A DNA stretch of 64,000 nt. Source: Planctomycetota bacterium (GTDB lineage: Bacteria > Planctomycetota > Planctomycetia > Pirellulales > Pirellulaceae). Positions 1-9,489 of the stretch are shown here, piece by piece. The notes beneath the pieces were generated by a model. It searched no databases. It was not told where the DNA came from and worked only from the letters and a program-made list of their open reading frames with translations. Both the position numbers and the translations under genes were made by a program. How positions within the stretch are numbered: the stretch's first letter is position 1; each line of letters starts with the position of its first letter. The stretch covers positions 1-64,000 of the forward strand of contig JAJDEH010000265.1 in NCBI GenBank assembly GCA_029259935.1, in the 5' to 3' direction.

Positions 1-183
1 GCAACAAGCACGGAACCGCTGTCGCCGCTTTCGCGGCTAGGCGTGGGGCTTTCCTTGATCCATGGGCTGACGCCCATGGCTACATGCTGCCGCCGTTTTC
101 ACGGCTTTCAAAACGGCGGACCGATGGTTGCGGTCAAGTCGCGACCTAAGTCTTCATCATGGCGATTGTTAAGCTCGCCATGA
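1..183. repeat. Multi-hairpin dispersed repeat, copy 1 (cut by window edge)
   Basis: This stretch is closely similar to 4615-4840 and 27411-27620. It holds a chain of inverted repeats: the right arm of a first hairpin (the left arm lies before the window), a perfect hairpin at 60-79, one at 90-119 with 10-nt arms, and one at 157-183 with 8-nt arms. No reading frame is conserved among the copies. It lies directly upstream of the small gene at 288. Confidence 0.8.
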
Positions 184-287
184 ATTCTGGCCCCACTCGG
201 CTTTTTCAACCTCTTGCCAAGCCGGAAAGGTCTGTGGTATGATTCCGGGCTTGCAATTTATCGAATTTCGTGGTCGCGGAGATAGGT

Positions 288-377
288 GTGGGAACCAAAA
301 GAACAGGTAAGGGACGTCGCAAGATCGGACGCAAAAAACGCCGCATGCGAGCGAAAATCCGCCATCGTAAGAAGTAA
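288..377 (+). CDS. 29-residue highly basic protein, possibly ribosome-associated
   Basis: A GTG start at 288 is preceded by GGAG at 278-281, a good ribosome-binding site at six bases. The frame runs 29 codons to TAA. More than half of the residues are Lys or Arg, with Gly and no acidic residue; the C-terminal half (RKKRRMRAKIRHRKK) resembles the short basic tails of tiny ribosomal proteins such as the AURKAIP1/COX24-like bacterial proteins or bTHX. RNA binding is inferred from composition only. A GC-rich hairpin followed by T-rich sequence sits at 434-465, which may end the transcript. It is too short for ordinary ORF calling. Confidence 0.6.
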   Translation: MGTKRTGKGRRKIGRKKRRMRAKIRHRKK

Positions 378-433
378 TTGACGGTGCCCCGGCGGCGGAC
401 CGTGAAGGCTTTCGTTCGTCATGCTTTTTCTGA

Positions 434-465
434 TGCGCGCAACCTCTTTGAGCGCGCTTTCTTTA
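434..465 (+). terminator. Possible intrinsic terminator
   Basis: GCGCGC at 435-440 can pair with GCGCGC at 452-457 across a short loop, followed by TTTCTTT. It lies after the 29-residue gene and before the EamA gene. The T-run is interrupted, so this is tentative. Confidence 0.35.
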
Positions 466-482
466 TGCGCTAGTGCCGCGAT

Positions 483-1379
483 ATGGAAAAAGCCGAGAAG
501 ACTTCGCCTGCTGCCCGAAGATGGGCTGGCTGTCTGTTGGTGGGCGTCGCGGCGGTGATGTGGAGTACCAGCGGGCTGTTCGCCAAGGCTCCCACATTCG
601 ACGGCTGGCCCGGTGGCGTGCTGGCGTTTTGGCGGGCGGCGTTTGCTTTGGTCGTCTTGCTGCCGTTCGTGCGCAGGCCGCGATGGAAGATCCAAATGCT
701 GCCGATGGTCGTCATTTTCGCGATCATGAATTTTACGTTCTTGACCGCCATGGCCATGACCGAGGCGGCGAACGCGATTTGGCTACAACACACCGCGCCC
801 GTTTGGGTGTTTCTGGGTAGCGCGTTCTGGTTTCGCGAACATGTCAAACGGGCTGAGTGGCTGCTGCTGGCATTCGCCGCCGCGGGAGTCGGGCTGATTC
901 TGTTTAACGAGTTTCAAGGCGCTTCGCCGGGCGGTGTCGTTTATGGGTTGCTGGCCGGACTGACTTACGCGGGAGTCGTTCTTTCGCTGCGCGGTCTCCG
1001 CAATGAAGATTCCTTTTGGCTGATCTCGATCAACTTCGCCGTGACCACGATCGTGCTGGCCCCTTATGCCCTGATGCAAGATGTTTGGCCAAGCGGAGCC
1101 CAGTGGGGCTATCTGGCCGGATTCGGAATACTGCAGATGGGCATCCCGTATGTGCTGTTCGCCCGCGGCGTGCAACGGATTACCAGCCACGAGGCGTCCG
1201 GAATTGTGCTGTTGGAACCGGTACTCGTTCCCGTGTGGGTGTTCGTGGCTTGGCATAACCATGCCGACTACGAAGCGCCCCGCTGGTGGACGCTGGTCGG
1301 CGGCGGCTTGATCCTGGCCGGGTTGCTCGTGCGGTATATCGCCGATTCGCGGGGCCGAGTTCGCATTGCGGAAACTTGA
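483..1379 (+). CDS. EamA-family drug/metabolite transporter
   Basis: The 298-residue product is almost entirely hydrophobic and has the length and two-fold repeated architecture of EamA (DMT superfamily) permeases, with about ten membrane segments. The early segment containing WSTSGLFAKAP and the loop FWRAAFALVVLLP match the first EamA repeat; the second repeat begins near GVVYGLLAGLTYAGV. Such proteins export metabolites, amino acids or drugs across the inner membrane; the substrate cannot be read from sequence. The ATG at 483 gives the natural N-terminus with a short charged lead before the first membrane segment. It stands alone, convergent with the next gene. Confidence 0.9.
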   Translation: MEKAEKTSPAARRWAGCLLVGVAAVMWSTSGLFAKAPTFDGWPGGVLAFWRAAFALVVLLPFVRRPRWKIQMLPMVVIFAIMNFTFLTAMAMTEAANAIWLQHTAPVWVFLGSAFWFREHVKRAEWLLLAFAAAGVGLILFNEFQGASPGGVVYGLLAGLTYAGVVLSLRGLRNEDSFWLISINFAVTTIVLAPYALMQDVWPSGAQWGYLAGFGILQMGIPYVLFARGVQRITSHEASGIVLLEPVLVPVWVFVAWHNHADYEAPRWWTLVGGGLILAGLLVRYIADSRGRVRIAET

Positions 1380-1424
1380 TGCACAGCCGACGATTCGAAA
1401 GTCGACGCTTTGATCGCGGAGCGA

Positions 1425-2525
1425 TCAACGACTGCCTAGTCCGATCGACTTGCAATATTTGATGCTGCGTTCGATCTCGTCTCGTTGGTATAGCTGGTCG
1501 GCCTTCTTGCGATCCACGCCCTCGGGATGACGATGCGGCTTGCGCGGAGTTCCGCGTTTTGCCAAAGCGAGGAACTGATCGAAGCCCTTGGGTTTGCCGT
1601 TGGGCCAGCCTTTCCAAAAGTCGTCTTTCTTGACGGGCAGTTCGGCGTTAAAGCCGGAGATCGTTTCAATGTTGACGGCCGTGTCGGGGCACAGTTCGGC
1701 GAAACGCGCGAAGTATTTTTTCCAATCGACCATGCCGTCTCCCATGGCGGTCCATTGGGCCGTGACGCCGTTTTCGCTTTCCCACAGGGCGGTGTCTCGC
1801 AAGCTGGTGGTGACGGCATAAGGGCCCAAGTTTTCCAAATTCACCAGCGGATCTTCCAGCGTCCAAACCGCGTTGCCCGAATCCATGTTCGCGCCGACGA
1901 AATCCTTGCCCGCTTCTTCAATCAACTGCACCAGTTCTAACGAGTGCATATCGCCGGCATGATTTTCGATGGCCACTTTTACATTGGCGTCCATCGCTCG
2001 ATTGCGCGAAGCTTTCAAGACCTTGACCGTGTCGTCGATGCGGGCGTCGATACCGCCTTCGGTCAGTCGGTCCTTGCGGCCGCCTAGGATGACTCGAAAA
2101 GCCGGCGAGCCCAATGCCTGGGCGACGCGAATCCCGAGCGCCAGGTGCTCCTCGCCAGTGCCCCATTCGTCCTTGAATCGCACCGAGGTGGGACAGATGC
2201 TCCAAGAGCCTACCAGAAGCCGCAGGCCGCTGTCTTCGGCCTGCTTTCTTAGCTCGCTGAGGTGTTTTGATTCCAGGCTTTCGAAGGCATAGAGATCGGT
2301 GATGAACAGCGTATCGACCTTCATCCGGGCGGCGTATTCGATCAGTTGCTTGGCTTTCCAGCCCATGGCTCGAACCGCGAAGTTGTCGATGCCCAATTGA
2401 AGCTTGGCTTTGACGTTGAGCCTGTTGGCGGCGAAAAGTTGGTTCGCGGTGGCCAGCCCCAATGCCGAACCGAGGGCCGCCGAGTTGAATTGGCGTCTGG
2501 AAATTCTGCTTGTCGTCTCTTGCAT
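1425..2525 (-). CDS. Sugar phosphate isomerase/epimerase (TIM barrel), Tat-exported
   Basis: The 366-residue protein starts with a twin-arginine signal (SRRQFNSAALGSALGLA), so it is probably exported folded. The body fits the AP_endonuc_2 / xylose isomerase-like TIM barrel fold: a conserved KVAIENH strand, the Glu/Asn metal region, GANMDSGNAVW and ETISGFN near the C-terminus. In planctomycetes such proteins are common and are thought to act on sugars or inositols, but the substrate here is unknown. It is divergent from the next gene, another isomerase-like protein, and the roughly 240-bp gap must hold both promoters. Confidence 0.85.
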   Translation of the reverse strand: MQETTSRISRRQFNSAALGSALGLATANQLFAANRLNVKAKLQLGIDNFAVRAMGWKAKQLIEYAARMKVDTLFITDLYAFESLESKHLSELRKQAEDSGLRLLVGSWSICPTSVRFKDEWGTGEEHLALGIRVAQALGSPAFRVILGGRKDRLTEGGIDARIDDTVKVLKASRNRAMDANVKVAIENHAGDMHSLELVQLIEEAGKDFVGANMDSGNAVWTLEDPLVNLENLGPYAVTTSLRDTALWESENGVTAQWTAMGDGMVDWKKYFARFAELCPDTAVNIETISGFNAELPVKKDDFWKGWPNGKPKGFDQFLALAKRGTPRKPHRHPEGVDRKKADQLYQRDEIERSIKYCKSIGLGSR

Positions 2526-2768
2526 GGTCTATTCCGTTGAAGAATGGAATCTCGTGTTGATGAATGAATTGTGGCGCGGGCTTGGCTTGAAATCCGAACG
2601 CATTGATTCGACGAAGTCGGTGAGCCGTCATGCGGGTTCGCTTGGCGCTTCGATTGAACCTTGGGTTATGCTACTATTTGAATCAGCCTTGGCGGCTCGT
2701 ACAAGGCTCCGGATGACATGAATGGCGACCAATTAACCGATCTTGCGGGATCGAATCGGGAATAGACC

Positions 2769-3683
2769 ATGAAACTTGGATTTGTTAGCGCCATTCTACC
2801 GGATCTTTTTCTTGAGGAGGTCGTCAAATTCGCGGCCTCCGAAGGATTCGCATGCGTCGAAGTCATGTGTTGGCCGACGGGCGGTGCCGAACGCCGCTAT
2901 GCGGGCGTAACGCATGTCGACGTCATTGATCTTAAAAAAGCGAAGCTCCAAGAGATCCGCGACGTATGTCTTGCCGCCGGCGTGGAAATTAGCGGCCTGG
3001 GCTATTATCCGAACCCGCTGACGCCCAATCGCGAAGAGGCCGACGTGGCGATCAAGCATATCAAGAAAGTGATTATCGCCTCGAGCCAGCTTGGCGTGAA
3101 GCAAATGAATACGTTCGTGGGCCGCGATTGGACCAAGTCGGTCGACGACAACTGGCCGAGACTTCTAGAAGTATGGAAGCCGCTGGTGGCTTTGGCCGAA
3201 GAGCAAGGCGTGCGGATCGGCATTGAGAATTGCCCGATGTCGTTCACCAACGACGAATGGCCGGGCGGCAAGAACTTGGCAACCAGCCCGGCCATCTGGC
3301 GGCGCATGTTCAACGACATTCCCAGCGACCACTTTGGCCTCAACTACGATCCGTCGCACATGATTTGGCAGCACATGGACTATCTGAATCCGATCACGGA
3401 ATTCGCCGACCGGATTTTCCATGTGCATGCTAAGGACGTGCGCATTGACCGGGAGCGTTTGAACGACGTCGGCATCATGGCCACGCCGGTCGAGTATCAC
3501 ACTCCCAAGCTGCCCGGACTGGGTGAAGTGGATTGGGGCCAGTTCTTTTCGGTGCTGTCCGATACCGGCTACCAAGGTCCTGTGTGCGTTGAAGTCGAGG
3601 ACCGGGCCTACGAAGTTTCGCTAGATCGGCGCAAGGCGTCGCTCAGGCAAAGCGCGACGTTTTTGCGCAACTTTCTTTCTTAG
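2769..3683 (+). CDS. Sugar phosphate isomerase/epimerase family protein
   Basis: This 304-residue cytoplasmic protein has the TIM-barrel AP_endonuc_2 fold. Visible metal-site blocks are RIGIENCPM (the metal-binding Glu), [11 protein letters not shown] (Asp and His), HVHAKD (His/Asp) and a final VCVEVEDR strand with the last Glu. No signal peptide is present, unlike its divergent neighbour. The motif set resembles the IolE/Hyi-like isomerases that interconvert keto sugars, but the substrate is not predictable. The start at 2769 follows directly on a short purine-rich stretch; the next possible ATG is well inside the first strand. Confidence 0.87.
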   Translation: MKLGFVSAILPDLFLEEVVKFAASEGFACVEVMCWPTGGAERRYAGVTHVDVIDLKKAKLQEIRDVCLAAGVEISGLGYYPNPLTPNREEADVAIKHIKKVIIASSQLGVKQMNTFVGRDWTKSVDDNWPRLLEVWKPLVALAEEQGVRIGIENCPMSFTNDEWPGGKNLATSPAIWRRMFNDIPSDHFGLNYDPSHMIWQHMDYLNPITEFADRIFHVHAKDVRIDRERLNDVGIMATPVEYHTPKLPGLGEVDWGQFFSVLSDTGYQGPVCVEVEDRAYEVSLDRRKASLRQSATFLRNFLS

Positions 3684-3707
3684 TTTCGCGGAGGAAACCC
3701 CCTCTAA

Positions 3708-3758
3708 CTCCCCCTTGGCAAGGGGGAGAACTGGTTCCCCTCCTTTTACAAGGAGGGG
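3708..3758. repeat. Tandem pair of G/C-run hairpins
   Basis: Two short perfect hairpins sit side by side: nine-base arms at 3708-3716/3720-3728 and nine-base arms at 3737-3745/3750-3758. They follow the stop of the isomerase gene and abut the broken end of the group II intron, where the intron-encoded protein frame runs into the second hairpin. Confidence 0.6.
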
Positions 3759-3946
3759 CTAGGGGCACCGTAAACCTTGTCCATCAACGTGTGCCATTTA
3801 CCTCCTCTCACTTTATCTTCCAAAAGTGTCGACAACATTCGGTCGGTCCAAACGGCACGCTGAGCCCACTGCGTGATCCGCGGTGTCTCTCCAGGCGGTG
3901 TAGCCGAAAACGGCACTCTGATTGGTAAAGCGTGTTTGCTTGTCAT
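3746..3946 (-). pseudogene. N-terminal fragment of a group II intron reverse transcriptase/maturase
   Basis: On the minus strand an ATG at 3946 opens a 66-codon frame. Residues about 28-58 (AVWTDRMLSTLL, then KVRGGKWHTLMDKVYG) match the typical N-terminus of group II intron-encoded proteins, in which a WTxRMLxAL...GGKWxxLxDKVY block leads into the reverse transcriptase domain. Homology stops after KVYG, where the frame enters a hairpin repeat and hits a stop. The reverse transcriptase fingers and palm, the YADD motif and the maturase domain are all absent, so no enzyme can be made. Confidence 0.7.
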
Positions 3947-4571
3947 GCGTTGGGACCTCTCGAATCTACCTTCCTGCCTCCCTTCGCTCGCGGCGGGTTT
4001 GGTTCCCGCCGGTCATCACTACTATGAAGGCTCTGAATTCTGCCAGCCGCCTGGGGCGAACCTCACCGACGACCGTCGTTTCGTTCTCGCATCCGACCCG
4101 GTCGTTGGCCGAAGGAGCCTGGAGCATTTGGGAGCGACGTTCCTCACCGCTATGGTTAACGATCGATTCTCGGCGTTCTGTTATCTGGCAGACCTCCCTG
4201 CTTATCTCGATTGAACTTCCGAACATTCCGTCTCCAACCACCCTACTGCCACCAGCGCCACGCTCGATTTGACACGTTACCGAGTTCATTCATCGTCGCG
4301 GCTGCCGCACCGACCGCCGAGGGATGCTCGGCAGAGCGGGTTCGCTCATCGTCGGGCCGTTGCGTGCGGTCAAAGGTTCGTGCATTGCTAGGACACTCCC
4401 CGACAGGCTTGGCCGAATCGAGTTCACTGTACAGTTACGGACTGCTCATTCACCTCAGGTTGCTCTCCACCCTTCTTCACGGAAACGCAGTTACCACTGT
4501 CGGTTACAGGGCGGTAACGATACCCTGGATGGGACTCTCACCCACCAATTCAATCGCCTTCACAGGCGCAC
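3770..4571 (-). mobile_element. Truncated group II intron (5' ribozyme part plus start of its ORF)
   Basis: Read on the minus strand from 4571, the element begins GTGCGCC, fitting the GUGYG 5' consensus of group II introns, followed by about 620 bases of GC-rich, structured non-coding sequence and then the maturase start at 3946. The 3' part, including domains V and VI, is missing; the break lies near 3770. Three bases before the 5' end is a perfect hairpin (4575-4594). Some group II intron classes insert next to terminator-like hairpins, so this is probably the original target site. I infer a dead remnant. Confidence 0.65.
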
Positions 4572-4574
4572 TAG

Positions 4575-4594
4575 CCGCCGGTGTGAGCCGGCGG
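4575..4594. repeat. GC hairpin at the intron 5' junction
   Basis: CCGCCGG at 4575-4581 pairs perfectly with CCGGCGG at 4588-4594 around a six-base loop. It is three bases outside the 5' end of the group II intron fragment and precedes repeat copy 2. Confidence 0.65.
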
Positions 4595-4614
4595 ATAGCC
4601 TGTTGTGAAGAACC

Positions 4615-4840
4615 AAGCCGCGAAAGCGGCGACAGCAGGAAGAACTCTGCAACAAGTCCTGAATTACTGTCGTCGCTTTCGCGGCTTGGCATGGGTTCTT
4701 TCCGTGATCCGTGGGCGGATGCCCACGGCCACATGCTGCCGCCGTTTCACGGCTTTCAAAACAGCGGACAAATGGACGCGGTTAGGTCACGACATAGGTC
4801 TTCATCATGGCGATTGTTAAGCTCGCCATGAACTCTGGCC
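4615..4840. repeat. Multi-hairpin dispersed repeat, copy 2 (complete)
   Basis: This is the complete copy of the family also seen at 1-183 and 27411-27620. Hairpin a has 21-base arms at 4615-4635 and 4667-4687 with one mismatch; hairpin b is at 4709-4728; hairpin c lies in about 4740-4770; hairpin d is at 4805-4831. Hairpin b shows a compensatory A-T to G-C change relative to copies 1 and 3. Confidence 0.8.
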
Positions 4841-4909
4841 GACTCCCTGGCGTCCGTTCTTTGACGAACTTCGAGCCCCCTGATAAGATTAGTTTGGAGG
4901 CATGAAACA

Positions 4910-5137
4910 ATGGCAGCCTATGAATTTCCAGCCGACCTCGACGTCGAAATCAAACAGCGTATGAAGGCGGGCCGGTACGCGTCCGAGGACGATGTGCTGC
5001 GTGCATTGAATCGGTGTGACGAGGAGGTGGCTGCCATTCAAGAAGGAATAGACGACATGGAAGCAGGTCGAGTGAAATCGCTACATGAGTTCGACCGCGA
5101 GTTCCGTACGCGAAAGAATATCCCTCAAGATGCGTAG
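4910..5137 (+). CDS. ParD-like ribbon-helix-helix antitoxin, no partner toxin seen
   Basis: The 75-residue acidic protein has the ParD/CopG antitoxin pattern: a short strand (YEFPADLDVEIKQ), then RYASEDDVLRALN, typical of the ribbon-helix-helix DNA-binding unit, and an acidic C-terminal arm that would wrap the toxin. Such antitoxins neutralise RelE/ParE toxins and autorepress their operon. A GGAGG at 4896-4900 lies nine bases before the ATG. No toxin gene follows: the next gene, hemB, is convergent 90 bases away. An overlapping ATG at 5130 opens MRRLVAGNS, which could be the leftover start of a toxin gene but is not convincing. Confidence 0.75.
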   Translation: MAAYEFPADLDVEIKQRMKAGRYASEDDVLRALNRCDEEVAAIQEGIDDMEAGRVKSLHEFDREFRTRKNIPQDA

Positions 5138-5227
5138 ATTGGTGGCCGGAAATTCACTCTTCCGACCGACGGCTGGTTCATTCGGGCGATGCTCACGCTG
5201 GAGATCCTTTTTCTTCCACCGCGACGA

Positions 5228-6292
<1,065 letters not shown>

Positions 6293-6458
6293 TCAGCCGC
6301 CCAGGTGGTTGGCGGAAGGACCTGCGTTGACAATAATAATTTAAGAAGTTTTGGCAACTTTACCCACCTTCCCCGGCGTCCATCAACCCGCCGATACAGG
6401 TTGATTGCTTCGCCCTCCAAGCTTCGTTCGTTCGATAATTCCATGAGGAGACAGTCCG

Positions 6459-7487
6459 CTGGCCGGATCATCAACTAAATACACGCTCTGTGCGGCAATA
6501 GCCCTGGTGGCGTTGCGTTTGGCCATTGGATGGCATTTCTTCCAAGAAGGCAACTCGAAACTGAACGTCGGCAAGTTCTCGTCGGTGGGATTCTTGAGCA
6601 GCGCCAAAGGGCCCCTGTCGGGCGCTTACCACGCCTTGCTCAAAGACCCCGACGGCCTGGAACGGCTCAATTATAATCCGACCGCGGAAGGTTTGAACAA
6701 GATCGAGCTGCAACAAACCTTGGGCGTGTGGGACGTCCACCGCGAGCAGATGATCGGTTACTACGGTTTCGACGACAACCAAAAGCGTCAAGCGGGGCGG
6801 GTCTTTGAACAAAAGAAGCAAGAGCTTTTGTACTTCTTCGCGATCCACGCCGACGATATCAACGAGTATTTTCTGCAGCTTCAGCGGATCAAGGACAACG
6901 CCGCCGACCCCGCCAAGAACGACGTTCCCACTCTATATGGCCAAGCGACTGATCTGGCCGGCGAACAAGCCGCCGCGCGCAACGGTTGGCTCAGGCAAAT
7001 CGATCAGATGTGGGTCAACTACGACAAGCAACTTGCTGGACTGGCCACGAAAGAACAGCGGGCCCAGCGAGGTAACGACGGTCCCGGGCTACCACTGCCT
7101 GGAAGCGTAGGCAGCATGCTGACCAGCGTGGTGGTCGACCCTAGCGATGGTAAGACGCGCATCTCGATGAGTTCCCGCCTAAAGGTATTGGATACGGATG
7201 TCGTGAATGGCATCATTCCCTATTTCGATCTGACCGTCGGCGTGCTGCTGATGCTGGGACTATTTACGCGAACCGCCGCGTCCTTCGGCGGCTTGTTTCT
7301 GTTAAGCGTCGTCGTTTCGCAATGGCCCGGGTCGGCCGGGGCCGCGCCGATTTATTATCAATCGATCGAATTGATGAGCTTGTTCGTCCTGGCCGCCGTG
7401 GGAGCTGGGCGAATCGGAGGTTTGGACTACTTTGTTTCAAACTGGCGCCGCTTGTTTGGAGCGAACGCGAAGAAAAAGAGTGAATAA
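6459..7487 (+). CDS. DoxX-family membrane protein with large extracytoplasmic insert
   Basis: The N-terminal segment (ALRLAIGWHFFQEG) and the later membrane segments from FDLTVGVLLMLGLFTR to the C-terminus fit DoxX-type four-helix membrane proteins. Between helix 1 and helix 2 lies a hydrophilic insert of about 200 residues, as in planctomycete homologues. A GTG at 6507 would start in the middle of helix 1; there is no in-frame ATG upstream, but CTG at 6459 has GAGGAG at 6445-6450, eight bases before it, and restores a complete first helix. I therefore prefer the CTG start. It is followed 92 bases later by an oxidoreductase, a pairing that suggests a shared redox role. Function unknown. Confidence 0.78.
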   Translation: MAGSSTKYTLCAAIALVALRLAIGWHFFQEGNSKLNVGKFSSVGFLSSAKGPLSGAYHALLKDPDGLERLNYNPTAEGLNKIELQQTLGVWDVHREQMIGYYGFDDNQKRQAGRVFEQKKQELLYFFAIHADDINEYFLQLQRIKDNAADPAKNDVPTLYGQATDLAGEQAAARNGWLRQIDQMWVNYDKQLAGLATKEQRAQRGNDGPGLPLPGSVGSMLTSVVVDPSDGKTRISMSSRLKVLDTDVVNGIIPYFDLTVGVLLMLGLFTRTAASFGGLFLLSVVVSQWPGSAGAAPIYYQSIELMSLFVLAAVGAGRIGGLDYFVSNWRRLFGANAKKKSE

Positions 7488-7579
7488 CATGCAAGCGTGA
7501 TTCTCGCGCCAACGAGGGATCAGCCTGTCTGCTCGCCTCCGAGAGATTGAACTATCAACACTCCCTAGGGAATGAAAAT

Positions 7580-9415
7580 ATGAATCTAACACCAGAAGAA
7601 AAAGAAGTCGGCAAGGAAAATTATTTCGACGCCGTTGCCGCGGAGAACAAGGCCAAGAACCGGGCCGAAGGCCGCGAGGACGTCGATGACGTAACTCGCC
7701 GCGATTTCCTGAGGGGCGTTGTCGCCGCCGGAGCGGTTTCAGGAGTCGGACTGGGGGCGATGTACTTTGGATACGGCAAACCGGAAAAGCCCGTGCGGAT
7801 CGGAATGATCGGCACCGGCGATGAAGGCGGTATCCTAATCGGCGCGTTGAATCCCGATTTTGTGGAAGTCGTGGCGATTGCCGACATTCGGCCCTCCAGC
7901 GTGCATCGGGCCTTCCACGGAGATTACGGCGGATCGAACGCCATGACAACGCACGCGTTGCGGCCGGGACTCATGCAGAAATACGGTTGGACGAGCGAAG
8001 GCGAGGCGCGGAATCACGTCAAGGTTTACGAAGACTATCAGGATCTGCTGGGCAACTCGGATGTGGAAGCCGTCATCATCGCCTTGCCGCTCCATTTGCA
8101 TTGCCGGGCCACGATCGATGCGATGAACAAGGGCAAGCACGTTCTGACCGAGAAACTGATGGCGCACAACATCGCCCAATGCAAGATCATGGCCGAAGCT
8201 TCCTATGAAACTGGCAAGCTGTTGGCCACGGGCCACCAACGCCACTACAGCGTGCTGTACGACAACGCCGTGCACCTGATCAAGTGGGGTTTGTTGGGAC
8301 AGATTCACCACATTCGCGCTCAATGGCATCGCGGCAATCTGCCGGGCAACGACAGTTGGGCCCCGCCGATCCCCGGCGGAAAACTAGGCCACGGCGACAA
8401 GGTCATGGATAAGATCAAGGACGATTTGGAAGCCTTCAAAGCCAAAGCGGCCAAGGAGAAGGATCCGGCCAACGCAGACATTCTGCAGAAGCGAATCAAG
8501 CAATGGGCGGCCTGGAACGACGACCAAAACGTCAACGCCACCGCCTACGGCTACAAGGACATCGAACTTGGCGGCTATACCGGTTCGGCGATTGAAGAAC
8601 TGGTCCGCTGGCGGCTTTGGGAACGAACGGGCGGCGGCCTGATGGCCGAACTTGGCAGTCATCAACTCGACGCCGCAAGCATCTTCATCAGTGCTCTTAG
8701 CGAAGATGGTTCCAAACCGCCCCCACTTACCGTGCACGGTGTCGGCGGCCGGCACGTCTTCCCGCTAGACCGCGACGCCGACGACCATGTCTATTGCATG
8801 TTTGAATTTCCTGGTCCCGAATATTCACAGAAGTTCGACTTTGGCTACCGCGATCCCGTGTTGGACTATCCCAATCCGTCCAAAGGCATCCCGGATTTCG
8901 ACAGCGATACCAACAAGAAAATCGTGGTCACCTATTCATCCATCAATGGAAATCCTTACGGCGGATATGGCGAAGTCGTGATGGGCACCAAGGGCAGCTT
9001 GGTACTGGAACGCGAAAAGGAAATCATGCTGTATAAGTCGGGGGTTTCGCCTTCGACACGAGTCGGTGTCAAAACCGACGGTGGCCCCACTCTTGATACG
9101 CAAGAGAGCGGCGGTGGAGCGGTGGCCAAGGCGGCTGCGCCGAAAAATGTTAGCCGCGGTTACGCCGAGGAGATCGAACATTGGGCCTGGTGCATTCGCA
9201 ATCCGTCGCCGGAAAATATGCCGCGTTGCAAGCCCGAAGTCGCTTTGTACGACGCCTGTCTGGCGCTGACCGCCAAGGAAGCGATTCGCAAAGCCAACGC
9301 CGGCCAAGGCGGGTTTATCGAGTTTCAAAAAGAATGGTTCGACTACAAGGCCGACGGAACGCCCGACGGCAGTAAGAAGTCGGAAGAACTGGACCGGTTG
9401 AAACAGAGTCTGTAG
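7580..9415 (+). CDS. Gfo/Idh/MocA-family oxidoreductase with Tat-like signal
   Basis: The protein has about 611 residues from the ATG at 7580. After a polar lead comes TRRDFLRGVVAAGAVSG, a twin-arginine signal or anchor. The Rossmann NAD(P)-binding motif is VRIGMIGTGDEGG, followed by IADIRPSS and ALPLHLHCRATIDAM, then HVLTEKLMAHN, where the Lys of the family's EKP-like motif is present. The second half is the alpha/beta oxidoreductase domain with GGGLMAELGSHQLDAA. Substrates are usually sugars or inositols. It follows the DoxX-type gene on the same strand. The last 240 bases and 3' flank have a decayed duplicate at 13077-14958. Confidence 0.9.
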   Translation: MNLTPEEKEVGKENYFDAVAAENKAKNRAEGREDVDDVTRRDFLRGVVAAGAVSGVGLGAMYFGYGKPEKPVRIGMIGTGDEGGILIGALNPDFVEVVAIADIRPSSVHRAFHGDYGGSNAMTTHALRPGLMQKYGWTSEGEARNHVKVYEDYQDLLGNSDVEAVIIALPLHLHCRATIDAMNKGKHVLTEKLMAHNIAQCKIMAEASYETGKLLATGHQRHYSVLYDNAVHLIKWGLLGQIHHIRAQWHRGNLPGNDSWAPPIPGGKLGHGDKVMDKIKDDLEAFKAKAAKEKDPANADILQKRIKQWAAWNDDQNVNATAYGYKDIELGGYTGSAIEELVRWRLWERTGGGLMAELGSHQLDAASIFISALSEDGSKPPPLTVHGVGGRHVFPLDRDADDHVYCMFEFPGPEYSQKFDFGYRDPVLDYPNPSKGIPDFDSDTNKKIVVTYSSINGNPYGGYGEVVMGTKGSLVLEREKEIMLYKSGVSPSTRVGVKTDGGPTLDTQESGGGAVAKAAAPKNVSRGYAEEIEHWAWCIRNPSPENMPRCKPEVALYDACLALTAKEAIRKANAGQGGFIEFQKEWFDYKADGTPDGSKKSEELDRLKQSL

Positions 9416-9445
9416 GAACGCGGATTCTTCGCCGAACTCGCCTGG

Positions 9446-9470
9446 GTGCCACTGGCGTGTCGCCAGTGCC
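9446..9470. repeat. REP-like palindrome, left of RAYT
   Basis: A perfect stem of about ten bases (GCCACTGGCG / CGCCAGTGCC type) lies 20 bases from the RAYT stop codon. The same hairpin in inverted orientation is at 10244-10270 on the other side of the gene. Confidence 0.75.
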
Positions 9471-9489
9471 GAACCGGGGTTCAACTTTC

